Part shown: in pieces, positions 1 through 6,394 of the stretch
Numbering within the stretch: position 1 is the stretch's first letter
Layout of the letters: every line of letters begins with the position of its first letter
Assembly: GCA_902463835.1 (NCBI GenBank)
Contig: CABQGZ010000059.1
Location: 1-11,236 of the forward strand
DNA: 11,236 nucleotides
Source: an uncultured Lachnospiraceae bacterium
GTDB taxonomy: Bacteria > Bacillota > Clostridia > Lachnospirales > Lachnospiraceae
Direction of reading: 5' to 3'
Notes under the pieces: model-generated
The model's input: the letters and a program-made list of their open reading frames with translations, nothing else
Databases searched by the model: none
What the model was told of the DNA's origin: nothing
Position numbers and translations under genes: made by a program

Positions 1-1440
1 CTTTTCCCTTTTTACAATAAAATCATGGGAGTTCACCGCCTTGGCCGCCTGTACGATCTCCTCGTCTGTTGCATCCAGCTTCCCGTAAGCAATATTCTCC
101 CGGACGGTTCCCTGGAAAATGAAGTTATCCTGGGTCATAACTCCCATCTGCCGGCGCAGACTGCCCATGGACACCTTCTGGATATCGCAGCCATCAATGA
201 GAATCTGCCCTTTCTGAATGTCGTAAAAACGGCTGATCAGATTGACAATGGTTGTCTTCCCTGCTCCGGTGGGGCCTACCAGCGCGATCGTCTCCCCGGG
301 GGCGATGGCAAAGCTTACATCCTCAAGCACTTTTGTCTCCGCCGGGGTTCCCTCGTCGTAGGTGAAGGATACATGGGAGAATTCTACCTTTCCCTCAATA
401 TCCGGCAATTCCGTCACGCCGCTTTCATCCACGATGTCAGGACGGGTGTCCAGGATATCGAAAATGCGCTCTGCCGCTGTCAGATTCGTCACCACCTGAT
501 TGTAAAAATTACTCAGATTCATCACCGGACTCCAGAACATACTGATATAAGTACCAAATACCACCAGCGTTCCCACTGAGACGTGCTCCGCGCCAATCAA
601 CTGAATCCCTGCCCAATAGAGAATCATTGCCCCCAGGCCCCAGCAGATATCCACCACCGGCCCGAACATATCCGCCAGACGCACCGCATCCCCAAAGGCC
701 CGCTTGTGTTCCTCCACCAGCCCATCAAAGATCTCCTGGGTCTCTTCCTCCGCCCGGAAGCTCTGTACCACGCTCATACCGGCGATATCCTCATGGACGT
801 AGGCGTTTAAGTTGGAAGACTTTTTCCGAAAAATCTGCCAGCGCTTGTGGGATGCTTTCTGAATAAACCAGACCGCCACGATCATCAGCGGAATACTGCT
901 CAAGGAAGCCAGCGCCAGCTTCCAGTCCTTAAATACCATAATGACCACAACGCCACAGATGGTGATAAAATCCGGGATCAGTGTGGTCACGGAGTTGGAG
1001 AGCACATTTTTTAAGGCATTCACATCTCCGATAATACGGGCCAGAATCTTGCCCGTAGGTCTGCTGTCAAAAAAGGAGAAGGATAAGGTCTGAATGTGTT
1101 CGTACAGCTCTTGACGGATATCCAGCAATATCTGATTGGATACCCTGGCCATCACATACATCCGAACCTTTACCATAATGATAAAAATAATATTTAGAAT
1201 CACCGCAAATGCTGCCAGGCCCAACAAGCCCTCCAGATCGTTATCTGCGATATTCACGTCGATGGCCCGCTCAATAATCAACGGATTGATCAATGAGATC
1301 GCCACGGTGACCGTCATACAGAGCAGTACGCCCGCCACCTGCACTTTATATTGGAACAGATAGGAAAACAGCCGTTTTAAGGTCGCAAGCTTTCCCATAC
1401 TGCCCACGTGTTCATCCTCACGGTAGGAATTTACTGCCAT
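1..1440 (-). CDS. ABC exporter half-transporter, second subunit of a heterodimeric pump (3' end beyond window)
   Basis: This is a fused membrane/ATPase subunit of a multidrug-type ABC exporter. The 480 codons present begin with the ATG at 1440-1438, preceded by a strong AGGAGGTGG ribosome binding site. Membrane helices fill roughly residues 20-320. The ATPase domain follows, with Walker A GPTGAGKT at about residues 389-396, a Q-loop in the segment GVMTQDNFIF, and then VRENIAYG. The reading frame leaves the window at position 1, just before the expected LSGGQ signature and Walker B, so its catalytic glutamate cannot be checked. The start overlaps the end of the upstream ABC gene by 10 bp, which suggests translational coupling and a 1:1 complex. 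In the family, this position in the operon matches BmrD/LmrD-type partners. The substrate is unknown; a drug, lipid or peptide is possible. The truncation is an edge effect, not a mutation. Confidence 0.93.
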   Translation of the reverse strand, partial: MAVNSYREDEHVGSMGKLATLKRLFSYLFQYKVQVAGVLLCMTVTVAISLINPLIIERAIDVNIADNDLEGLLGLAAFAVILNIIFIIMVKVRMYVMARVSNQILLDIRQELYEHIQTLSFSFFDSRPTGKILARIIGDVNALKNVLSNSVTTLIPDFITICGVVVIMVFKDWKLALASLSSIPLMIVAVWFIQKASHKRWQIFRKKSSNLNAYVHEDIAGMSVVQSFRAEEETQEIFDGLVEEHKRAFGDAVRLADMFGPVVDICWGLGAMILYWAGIQLIGAEHVSVGTLVVFGTYISMFWSPVMNLSNFYNQVVTNLTAAERIFDILDTRPDIVDESGVTELPDIEGKVEFSHVSFTYDEGTPAETKVLEDVSFAIAPGETIALVGPTGAGKTTIVNLISRFYDIQKGQILIDGCDIQKVSMGSLRRQMGVMTQDNFIFQGTVRENIAYGKLDATDEEIVQAAKAVNSHDFIVKREK

Positions 1441-3233
1441 GATACCACCTCCTGTTCATAACCCTCGCCACACCGCTCCTTCCCGGAAGCATGGGAGATT
1501 GCGCTGTCCATTCTGTCGTTGGCTTTCTGCCGATTGCCATACTGTGCCAGATACGTATCATAATACAAGCCCCGCTTCGCCATCAGCTCCTCATGGGTTC
1601 CACGCTCTCTGATCTCTCCCTGCTCCAGGAAAAGGATTTCATCGGCATTTCGAACCGCAGAGATACGGTGGGCGATAATCATTTTTGTTGCATTCAATTG
1701 TTCCAGCGACTGCTGAATCTGGAATTCCGTCTCCATATCCAACGCGGAGGTGGAGTCGTCTAAGATCAGGATCGGATTCTTTTTTGCAATGGCCCGGGCG
1801 ATACTGATCCGCTGCTTCTGTCCCCCTGAGAGGCCTACACCCCGCTCTCCCACCACCGTGTCGTAGCCCTCGTTCAACCGCTCGATAAAGCCCCTGGCCT
1901 GGGCCAGCGCCGCTGCCTGCTCCATAGTCTCCCGTTCCATAAGGTTCCGCTTACCCATTCGGATATTTTCCTCAATGGTATCCGAGAAAAGAAAGACATC
2001 CTGCATCACCATGGAGATGTTGCTGCGCAGCTGCTGTAAGGACAGCTCCTTAATATCCACACCGTCCACCTTCACCGCGCCGCTGTCCGCATCAAAGAAC
2101 CGCAAAAGAAGATTCACAATGGACGTCTTCCCTGAACCGGTGGCGCCCATGATCCCAAGGGTCTGCCCTGGCTTTAGTGAGAAAGAGATATCCTTTAAAA
2201 TCCTTGCGTCTCCCCGGCTAAAATCCACGTGTTCAAACTCCACCGCTCCCCTCACCCCAGGCAGATATACCGGATCCTCCTTCTCCTGGATGGATGTGGT
2301 CTCCTGGTAGATTTTTTGTATCTTTTTATAGGATGCAAGCGCCGTGGACAGGTCGTTGGTAAGCCACCCCAGCATCTCCATGGGCCAAACAATATTCCGG
2401 CAGTACTCCGCAAAAGCCACAAGGGTTCCCAGGGTCATCTCTCCCCTTATCACCATGCCACCGCCCAAAAGTACCATGGCTACCGGAAGCAGCTTTCCCA
2501 CAAACTGGAACACCGGATAGAAGCGTACCAGCACCTTGGACTGCTTCATATTCAGATCATAATAGCGTTTGTTGTGGGACAGGAACTTCCTGATCTCAAA
2601 GTCCTCCCGTGCAAAGGCTTTTACCGTGCGCACCCCTGCCAGATTTTCCTCTGCGATGGTGGTCAGCACCGCATTTTCTTCACTGATCTCCTCGTAAATC
2701 CTGTTGAGCTTCCGTTCCATAATAATGGCGATACTGCCGATGACAAGCATAATGGCCGTGGGGATAATGGCCAGCTTCCAGCTCAGATGAAACATGCAGT
2801 AGAGCACAATGGACACATGGATCACAACCTCAATCACCAGCATGCCCACATACCCCAGCGCATTCCAGATGCTGTCCACATCGTCCTTGATCCTTGCCAT
2901 CAGTTCCCCGGTGTTGGTGTCGTCAAAATAATCCATGGACAGCTTCTGGATATGAGAAAACAAGTTTTTACGCAGCGCTGCCCCAATCTTCACGCTGACC
3001 GTGTCGAAGGTGTATTCCTTGAAATATCCGCCCAGGCACCGTCCCAGGCCGATGACAAAGATTCCCGCCAAAAGACCGGTCAGAAGCTCCATTTTTCCAT
3101 CGGTGATAACGTCATCTACAATGCTCCTTGTGATGACGGGATACAGCATATCAAGAACGATGGCCGTCACCATACAGAAGATGGCAAAGAGATATGCGTA
3201 CCAGTATTTTAATATGTATTTTCCAAGTTTCAC
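1431..3233 (-). CDS. ABC exporter half-transporter, first subunit, with degenerate Walker B
   Basis: This 600-residue protein is a transmembrane-domain plus ATPase exporter subunit. Hydrophobic helices lie around residues 10-30, 50-70, 128-172 and 240-285. The ATPase domain has Walker A GATGSGKT (363-370), Q411 in the Q-loop, signature LSGGQ (468-472), Walker B ILILDD (488-493) and H522 in the H-loop. Residue 493 is Asp where a catalytic Glu is usual. That substitution is known from the degenerate ATP site of heterodimeric exporters such as BmrCD and TM287/288, so this subunit most likely works only with the overlapping downstream partner. The start is a GTG at 3233-3231 with AAGGAGG seven bases upstream. 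The last ~30 residues after the ATPase domain are hydrophilic and unconserved-looking. A leader with a candidate attenuator precedes the gene. The transported substrate cannot be deduced; multidrug export is the best guess. Confidence 0.95.
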   Translation of the reverse strand: MKLGKYILKYWYAYLFAIFCMVTAIVLDMLYPVITRSIVDDVITDGKMELLTGLLAGIFVIGLGRCLGGYFKEYTFDTVSVKIGAALRKNLFSHIQKLSMDYFDDTNTGELMARIKDDVDSIWNALGYVGMLVIEVVIHVSIVLYCMFHLSWKLAIIPTAIMLVIGSIAIIMERKLNRIYEEISEENAVLTTIAEENLAGVRTVKAFAREDFEIRKFLSHNKRYYDLNMKQSKVLVRFYPVFQFVGKLLPVAMVLLGGGMVIRGEMTLGTLVAFAEYCRNIVWPMEMLGWLTNDLSTALASYKKIQKIYQETTSIQEKEDPVYLPGVRGAVEFEHVDFSRGDARILKDISFSLKPGQTLGIMGATGSGKTSIVNLLLRFFDADSGAVKVDGVDIKELSLQQLRSNISMVMQDVFLFSDTIEENIRMGKRNLMERETMEQAAALAQARGFIERLNEGYDTVVGERGVGLSGGQKQRISIARAIAKKNPILILDDSTSALDMETEFQIQQSLEQLNATKMIIAHRISAVRNADEILFLEQGEIRERGTHEELMAKRGLYYDTYLAQYGNRQKANDRMDSAISHASGKERCGEGYEQEVVSWQ

Positions 3234-3272
3234 TTAAAGTCCTCCTTATGATTCTTATGCTTGAAAGTTTTC

Positions 3273-3312
3273 GCAGGGCAAGTCTGAGAATGCTTTGCAT
3301 TCCCCGCCCTGC
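3273..3312 (-). other. Nested stem-loop between leader terminator and ABC ribosome binding site
   Basis: In the minus-strand transcript GCAGGGC (3312-3306) pairs with GCCCTGC (3279-3273), enclosing a second perfect hairpin GAATGC-AAA-GCATTC (3302-3288). No U-run follows, so it is not a terminator. It begins about 13 bases downstream of the terminator U-run and ends about 40 bases before the GTG start. It could protect the mRNA end or affect translation; the function is inferred only. Confidence 0.55.
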
Positions 3313-3324
3313 TCGGCACACAAC

Positions 3325-3354
3325 AAAAATACACCGTGGCATTTACCACGGTGT
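3325..3354 (-). terminator. Rho-independent-type terminator inside the ABC operon leader
   Basis: A 9-bp stem ACACCGTGG/CCACGGTGT (3354-3346 with 3339-3331) has a 6-base loop and is followed on the minus strand by ATTTTTG (U-run 3329-3325). No complete upstream gene ends here except a 24-codon leader peptide, and the first ABC gene starts about 90 bases downstream. A terminator in this place would act as a control switch and not as a normal gene end. On the plus strand the hairpin lacks a good T-run and has no gene upstream. Confidence 0.7.
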
Positions 3355-3537
3355 GTATTCATCAAATAAATCGACTTCTGTAATTCCAGCGTACCGGAAA
3401 AGTCCCTAATGCTGCCATTCCCGGATATGTATCATCCATTCCGCCGCATCAGATTTGACCCGAATCCATCGAGGTAATAAAATATGCCATGATTCTTTTT
3501 TTGTTGTTTGTCTTGTTAATCATACTTTTTTACCTCG
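3337..3537 (-). promoter_or_regulatory. Candidate ribosome-controlled transcription attenuator
   Basis: Three segments of the minus-strand leader compete. Segment 1, CGAGGUAA (3537-3530), contains the leader-peptide ribosome binding site. Segment 2, UUACCUCG (3477-3470), lies within leader codons 16-18 plus the first two bases of codon 19, and is a perfect 8-base complement of segment 1. Segment 3, CGUGGUAA (3350-3343), is the left arm and loop of the terminator and matches segment 2 at 7 of 8 positions. Pairing 2:3 is extended by UGGCAU (3489-3484) with AUGCCA (3342-3337), which reaches into the right terminator arm. A further hairpin with a UACG loop (3404-3373) lies between. A ribosome on segment 1 that has not reached segment 2 would free segment 2 to break the terminator; without it, 1:2 leaves the terminator intact. 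The pairings are seen; the mechanism is inferred. Confidence 0.6.
3449..3523 (-). CDS. 24-residue leader peptide of the ABC operon
   Basis: This short reading frame starts with ATG at 3523-3521 and stops with TGA at 3451-3449. A GCGAGGT ribosome binding site lies eight bases upstream of the ATG. The peptide begins MINKTNNKKRIM, continues with an aromatic pair YF at residues 14-15 and ends in DSGQI. It is rich in Asn and Lys at the start and has no membrane segment or domain. It sits between the ABC operon promoter and an intrinsic terminator, and its coding sequence contains one arm of two alternative RNA pairings, so the act of translation is probably what matters. In B. subtilis the bmrCD pump genes are preceded by a leader peptide gene, bmrB, with attenuation control; this is an analogy of arrangement, with no sequence similarity claimed. 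Confidence 0.6.
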   Translation of the reverse strand: MINKTNNKKRIMAYFITSMDSGQI

Positions 3538-3570
3538 CTTTCCTTTTTATTTTGATCTCAGACTATATCC

Positions 3571-3599
3571 AGTTAACCATAGCTTCCAGTATTTGTCAA
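3571..3599 (-). promoter_or_regulatory. Sigma-A-type promoter of the ABC operon
   Basis: On the minus strand a perfect -35 box TTGACA (3599-3594) is followed after 17 bases by TTAACT (3576-3571), preceded by TGG as an extended -10 element. An alternative -10, TATAGT (3567-3562), has a poorer -35. Either choice gives a 5' leader of roughly 320-330 bases, long enough to hold the leader peptide and terminator. Confidence 0.6.
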
Positions 3600-3625
3600 G
3601 CAATATTTCAATTCCGTAAGTCATT

Positions 3626-3645
3626 TCTTAAAAAATCTTAAGATT
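3626..3645. promoter_or_regulatory. Direct repeat and palindrome between divergent promoters, possible operator
   Basis: TCTTAA occurs twice with a 10-bp period (3626-3631 and 3636-3641), and the second copy lies in the 12-bp perfect palindrome AATCTTAAGATT (3634-3645). The site is centred between the ABC promoter and the glycosyltransferase promoter. Ten-base direct repeats are typical of OmpR-family response regulator sites, but AT-rich sequence makes chance matches likely. Confidence 0.3.
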
Positions 3646-3672
3646 CCCTTGTAGGAAAAATTCAGATTCAAC

Positions 3673-3681
3673 TGGTATAAT
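3673..3681 (+). promoter_or_regulatory. Extended -10 promoter of the glycosyltransferase operon
   Basis: TGGTATAAT combines the TGn extension with a perfect TATAAT (3676-3681). No good -35 hexamer sits 17 bases upstream, which is common for extended -10 promoters. It lies about 70 bases before the ATG at 3750, giving a 5' leader of about 60 bases. Confidence 0.6.
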
Positions 3682-3749
3682 CTTAGCAGATTTTGAATCC
3701 AACCACTTGATTAATTCGTTATAAATAGTAAAACAGGAAGGAGACCTCT

Positions 3750-4772
3750 ATGAAATACATTACATTTACCGTTCCCTGCTATAATTCCGAAGACTATATG
3801 GAGCGATGCATTGATACCTTGCTTGTCGGCGATGAGCTGGTGGAGATCGTTATCGTGGACGACGGCTCCACAGACCACACCGGAGAGATTGCCGACAACT
3901 ACGCAAGGAATTATCCTGACATTGTCAAAGTCATTCATCAGGAAAACGGCGGTCACGGCGCAGGCGTCAACGCCGGCCTTGCCGCAGCCACAGGTCTCTA
4001 CTTCAAGTTGGTGGACTCCGATGACTGGCTGGACACAGACGCTTTAAAAGCGCTTTTGGATCAGCTGGTGCAGTGGCACGGCGTCAACCGTCATCCGGAT
4101 CTTGTCATTGGCAACTATCTCTACGACCATCTGTATGAGAAAAAAGTGAAACGCATGACTTACCGGAATGTCTTTACGCCCGGAAAACTCTGCCGCTGGC
4201 AGGACATACGCCCCTTTGGCCCTTCCCAGTATCTAGTGATGCATTCCCTCTGGTATCGGACCGAGGTCTTACGCGCCTCCGGCGTCCGACTGCCCAGACA
4301 TACCTTTTACGTGGACAATCTCTTTGCCAACCAGCCGCTGCCCTATGTCAAGACCTTGTGCTACCTGAACCTGGATCTGTACCACTACTTTCTCGGCCGG
4401 GAGGATCAGTCCGTCAATGAGCAGGTGCTGATGAAGCGCATCGACCAGCAGATTCGGGTGACAAAGCTGGTGGCCGTGGCCACAGATCTGAATCAGCTGG
4501 CACACACTCAGCCCAAGCTTGCCCGATATCTGACCCGGAACATCTCCATCATGATGTCCATCTCCTGCATCCATCTTCGGCTGATCGGAACTCCGGAGGC
4601 AAGAGAAAAGCGGGACAGCCTGTGGCAGTACATCCGAACCCACAACGAGAAGCTGTACCGGAATCTGAAGTACAAGACCTTGAGCGGTCTTACCTACCTG
4701 CCCGGAAGGCTTGGGGATTCCCTGACCCTGTGTGGTTACCGCACAGCGAGAAAAATCTATCAATTTAATTAA
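3750..4772 (+). CDS. Family 2 glycosyltransferase
   Basis: This 340-residue protein is a GT-A fold, family 2 glycosyltransferase that should move a sugar from a nucleotide-sugar donor to an envelope acceptor. The N-terminal half carries the family marks: TVPCYNSEDYMERC (about 7-20), VDDGSTD for nucleotide binding (36-42) and the metal-binding D-S-D-D at 89-92. The C-terminal half (about 180-340) is less typical, with LPRHTFYVDNLF near residue 185 as a likely acceptor-side segment. No clear membrane helix is present, so it is probably cytosolic or loosely membrane-associated. An AGGAAGGAG ribosome binding site precedes the ATG. It is the first of three tightly spaced genes, with a 20-bp gap to the hydrolase and then a membrane protein of the flippase-like/LPG-synthase-TM family. 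That context suggests glycolipid or surface-glycan synthesis. Donor and acceptor are unknown. Confidence 0.92.
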   Translation: MKYITFTVPCYNSEDYMERCIDTLLVGDELVEIVIVDDGSTDHTGEIADNYARNYPDIVKVIHQENGGHGAGVNAGLAAATGLYFKLVDSDDWLDTDALKALLDQLVQWHGVNRHPDLVIGNYLYDHLYEKKVKRMTYRNVFTPGKLCRWQDIRPFGPSQYLVMHSLWYRTEVLRASGVRLPRHTFYVDNLFANQPLPYVKTLCYLNLDLYHYFLGREDQSVNEQVLMKRIDQQIRVTKLVAVATDLNQLAHTQPKLARYLTRNISIMMSISCIHLRLIGTPEAREKRDSLWQYIRTHNEKLYRNLKYKTLSGLTYLPGRLGDSLTLCGYRTARKIYQFN

Positions 4773-4792
4773 AGTACCAAGGAGTATACGTT

Positions 4793-5368
4793 ATGGAAAA
4801 AATATATTTTGCGCTGGTTGACACCCCCGGCTTTTTTGCCTCTATGATAAGGAAAACTATCGGCATTTCCTATGTGCACGTGGTTTTGTCCCTGGACCGG
4901 AATCTCACCGCCGCCTACAGCGTGGGGCGAAGGAATCCCTCTATCCCCATTTTTGCAGGCTTTGAGTACGAGAATCTGTCCAGGATACACCGGGCCTTTC
5001 CCACAGCCAGGTATAAGGTCATGAGCCTTCCCTGCACCGCACAGCAGAAAGAAGCCATCGCGAATCAGCTGGCCGCATGCTACGAGAATCGCTTTCATTA
5101 CCACTACTGTATCATCGGCCTGCCCTTCCTGCTTTTGAAGATCCCGTTTTATCAGAAGAACCACTTTACCTGTACCTCCTTTACCGCAAAGCTGCTTGCA
5201 GACAACGGGATCGATTTGTTTGACAAGCACTTTTCCCTGGTGACGCCCCGGGATTTCTATGAGTTGAAGCAGACAAAACTAATTTACGAAGGTTCCCTTA
5301 ACACCTTTCTGAAATTAAGCTATCGCTATACATATACATCATCCTGGGAGAATGCATATGAATCGTAA
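4793..5368 (+). CDS. YiiX-like permuted papain-fold cysteine hydrolase
   Basis: This 191-residue protein resembles the YiiX/YebB-type, circularly permuted NlpC/P60 (papain-fold) proteins. In that group the catalytic His comes first and the Cys later. Here His29 lies in SYVHVVLSLD and Cys127 in NHFTCTSFTAKLL, in the right order and sequence setting. There is no signal peptide; a hydrophobic stretch around residues 106-120 could contact the membrane. Known permuted papain-like enzymes act on amide or ester bonds, including lipid-linked ones, but the substrate here is not known. The ATG is preceded by AAGGAG eight bases upstream. The gene follows the glycosyltransferase by 20 bp, and its end overlaps the start of the membrane protein gene, so it is co-transcribed and probably co-translated. 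The fold assignment rests on motif order only. Confidence 0.72.
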   Translation: MEKIYFALVDTPGFFASMIRKTIGISYVHVVLSLDRNLTAAYSVGRRNPSIPIFAGFEYENLSRIHRAFPTARYKVMSLPCTAQQKEAIANQLAACYENRFHYHYCIIGLPFLLLKIPFYQKNHFTCTSFTAKLLADNGIDLFDKHFSLVTPRDFYELKQTKLIYEGSLNTFLKLSYRYTYTSSWENAYES

Positions 5369-6392
5369 AAATATTGTCAGCATCCTGCTTTTTTTCGCAT
5401 TGATGCTGTTGACCTTTTATACTATATTTCACGGAAATGATATGGCATACGTGTGGCAGACCGCAAAGGAATTGAACCCCTTCTACCTCATTGCCGCCGT
5501 GTGCACCGGGATTTTTTTTGTATCCGCCGAAGGGCTGATGATCTGGTACCTGCTTCGGGCTTTAAAGTGTGATATCTCACCCTTTTCCTGTATCCGGTAC
5601 TCCTTTATCGGGTTCTTCTACTCCGGCATCACCCCCTCCGCCACCGGCGGTCAGCCCATGCAGCTGTACTACATGAAAAAATCAGGCCTGCGGATTGCCG
5701 ACAGTACCGTCGTACTTATGACCGTAGCCCTGATTTATAAGTTCGTTCTTGTTGTGATCGGAATCGGTATCCTGATCTTCTGGTACCCTTCCCTTCGCCT
5801 GTATCTGCAGGGATATCTCTATCTGTATTACCTGGGACTTTTCCTGAACAGCGCACTGGTGGCGATCCTTCTTTTTATCATGGTCAGCCCCAGATGCTTT
5901 CACCGGATCGTCCTGGGCGGGGAGAAGTTTCTGAAAAAGCTGCATATTTTAAAACACTCCGAAACCAGGACCCAGAAGCTTTTCGCCATGGCGGACAGCT
6001 ACCATGAGGCGGTGGTCTTCTTCCTGCACCACAAAAAACACATTGCCGCCATTACGGCTTTTACCTTCCTGCAGCGCTTCTCCGTCTTCTTCCTAACCTG
6101 GCTGATCTACCGGGGAATGGATTTGTCCGGTCACTCCATGATGACCGTCATGATGATACAGGCCACGGTCTACATTGCGGTGGACATGCTGCCTCTGCCG
6201 GGAGCCCAGGGTATCACGGAGCTCATGTACAAGTCCGTGTACTCCATCATCTTCCCGGGAGCTTACCTGACCGCCTCCATGTGCGTCACCAGAGGCATCA
6301 ACTTCTATTTCCTGCTGATCGTAAGCGCCATGGTCGCCGCGATCTCTTCGTTGGCAGGGCGCAGATTTACAACAGTTGGGCAACCAGAATAG
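5358..6392 (+). CDS. YbhN/LPG-synthase-TM family integral membrane protein (flippase-like)
   Basis: This polytopic membrane protein has about 344 residues and around eight hydrophobic helices. It belongs to the family formed by the membrane domain of lysylphosphatidylglycerol synthase (MprF), here without the cytosolic aminoacyl-transfer domain. Two family landmarks are visible: ITPSATGGQP (91-100) and DMLPLPGAQGITE (276-288). Stand-alone members are proposed to move or modify lipids. I chose the ATG at 5358 over the in-frame ATG at 5352, because GGGAG at 5346-5350 is seven bases from the former and only one base from the latter. The start overlaps the hydrolase gene. The stop at 6390-6392 lies 2 bp from the stop of the convergent gene, and no terminator fits between. 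With the neighbouring glycosyltransferase it may handle a glycolipid; that is inference. Confidence 0.88.
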   Translation: MNRKNIVSILLFFALMLLTFYTIFHGNDMAYVWQTAKELNPFYLIAAVCTGIFFVSAEGLMIWYLLRALKCDISPFSCIRYSFIGFFYSGITPSATGGQPMQLYYMKKSGLRIADSTVVLMTVALIYKFVLVVIGIGILIFWYPSLRLYLQGYLYLYYLGLFLNSALVAILLFIMVSPRCFHRIVLGGEKFLKKLHILKHSETRTQKLFAMADSYHEAVVFFLHHKKHIAAITAFTFLQRFSVFFLTWLIYRGMDLSGHSMMTVMMIQATVYIAVDMLPLPGAQGITELMYKSVYSIIFPGAYLTASMCVTRGINFYFLLIVSAMVAAISSLAGRRFTTVGQPE

Positions 6393-6394
6393 TA

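Noticed and set aside
2229..3212. 327-codon plus-strand reading frame opposite the ABC gene
   Set aside because: It is the antisense shadow of a clear ABC exporter gene, with His/Gln-rich, domain-free sequence.
3151..3342. 63-codon minus-strand reading frame overlapping the start of the first ABC gene
   Set aside because: It begins inside the terminator hairpin, has no ribosome binding site, and runs in another frame through the ABC coding start.
3361..3449. Chain of tiny frames after the leader peptide (TGATG, then ATGA junctions, 5 and 9 codons)
   Set aside because: They are too short and lack ribosome binding sites; the junctions are likely by chance, though they could be revisited with ribosome profiling.
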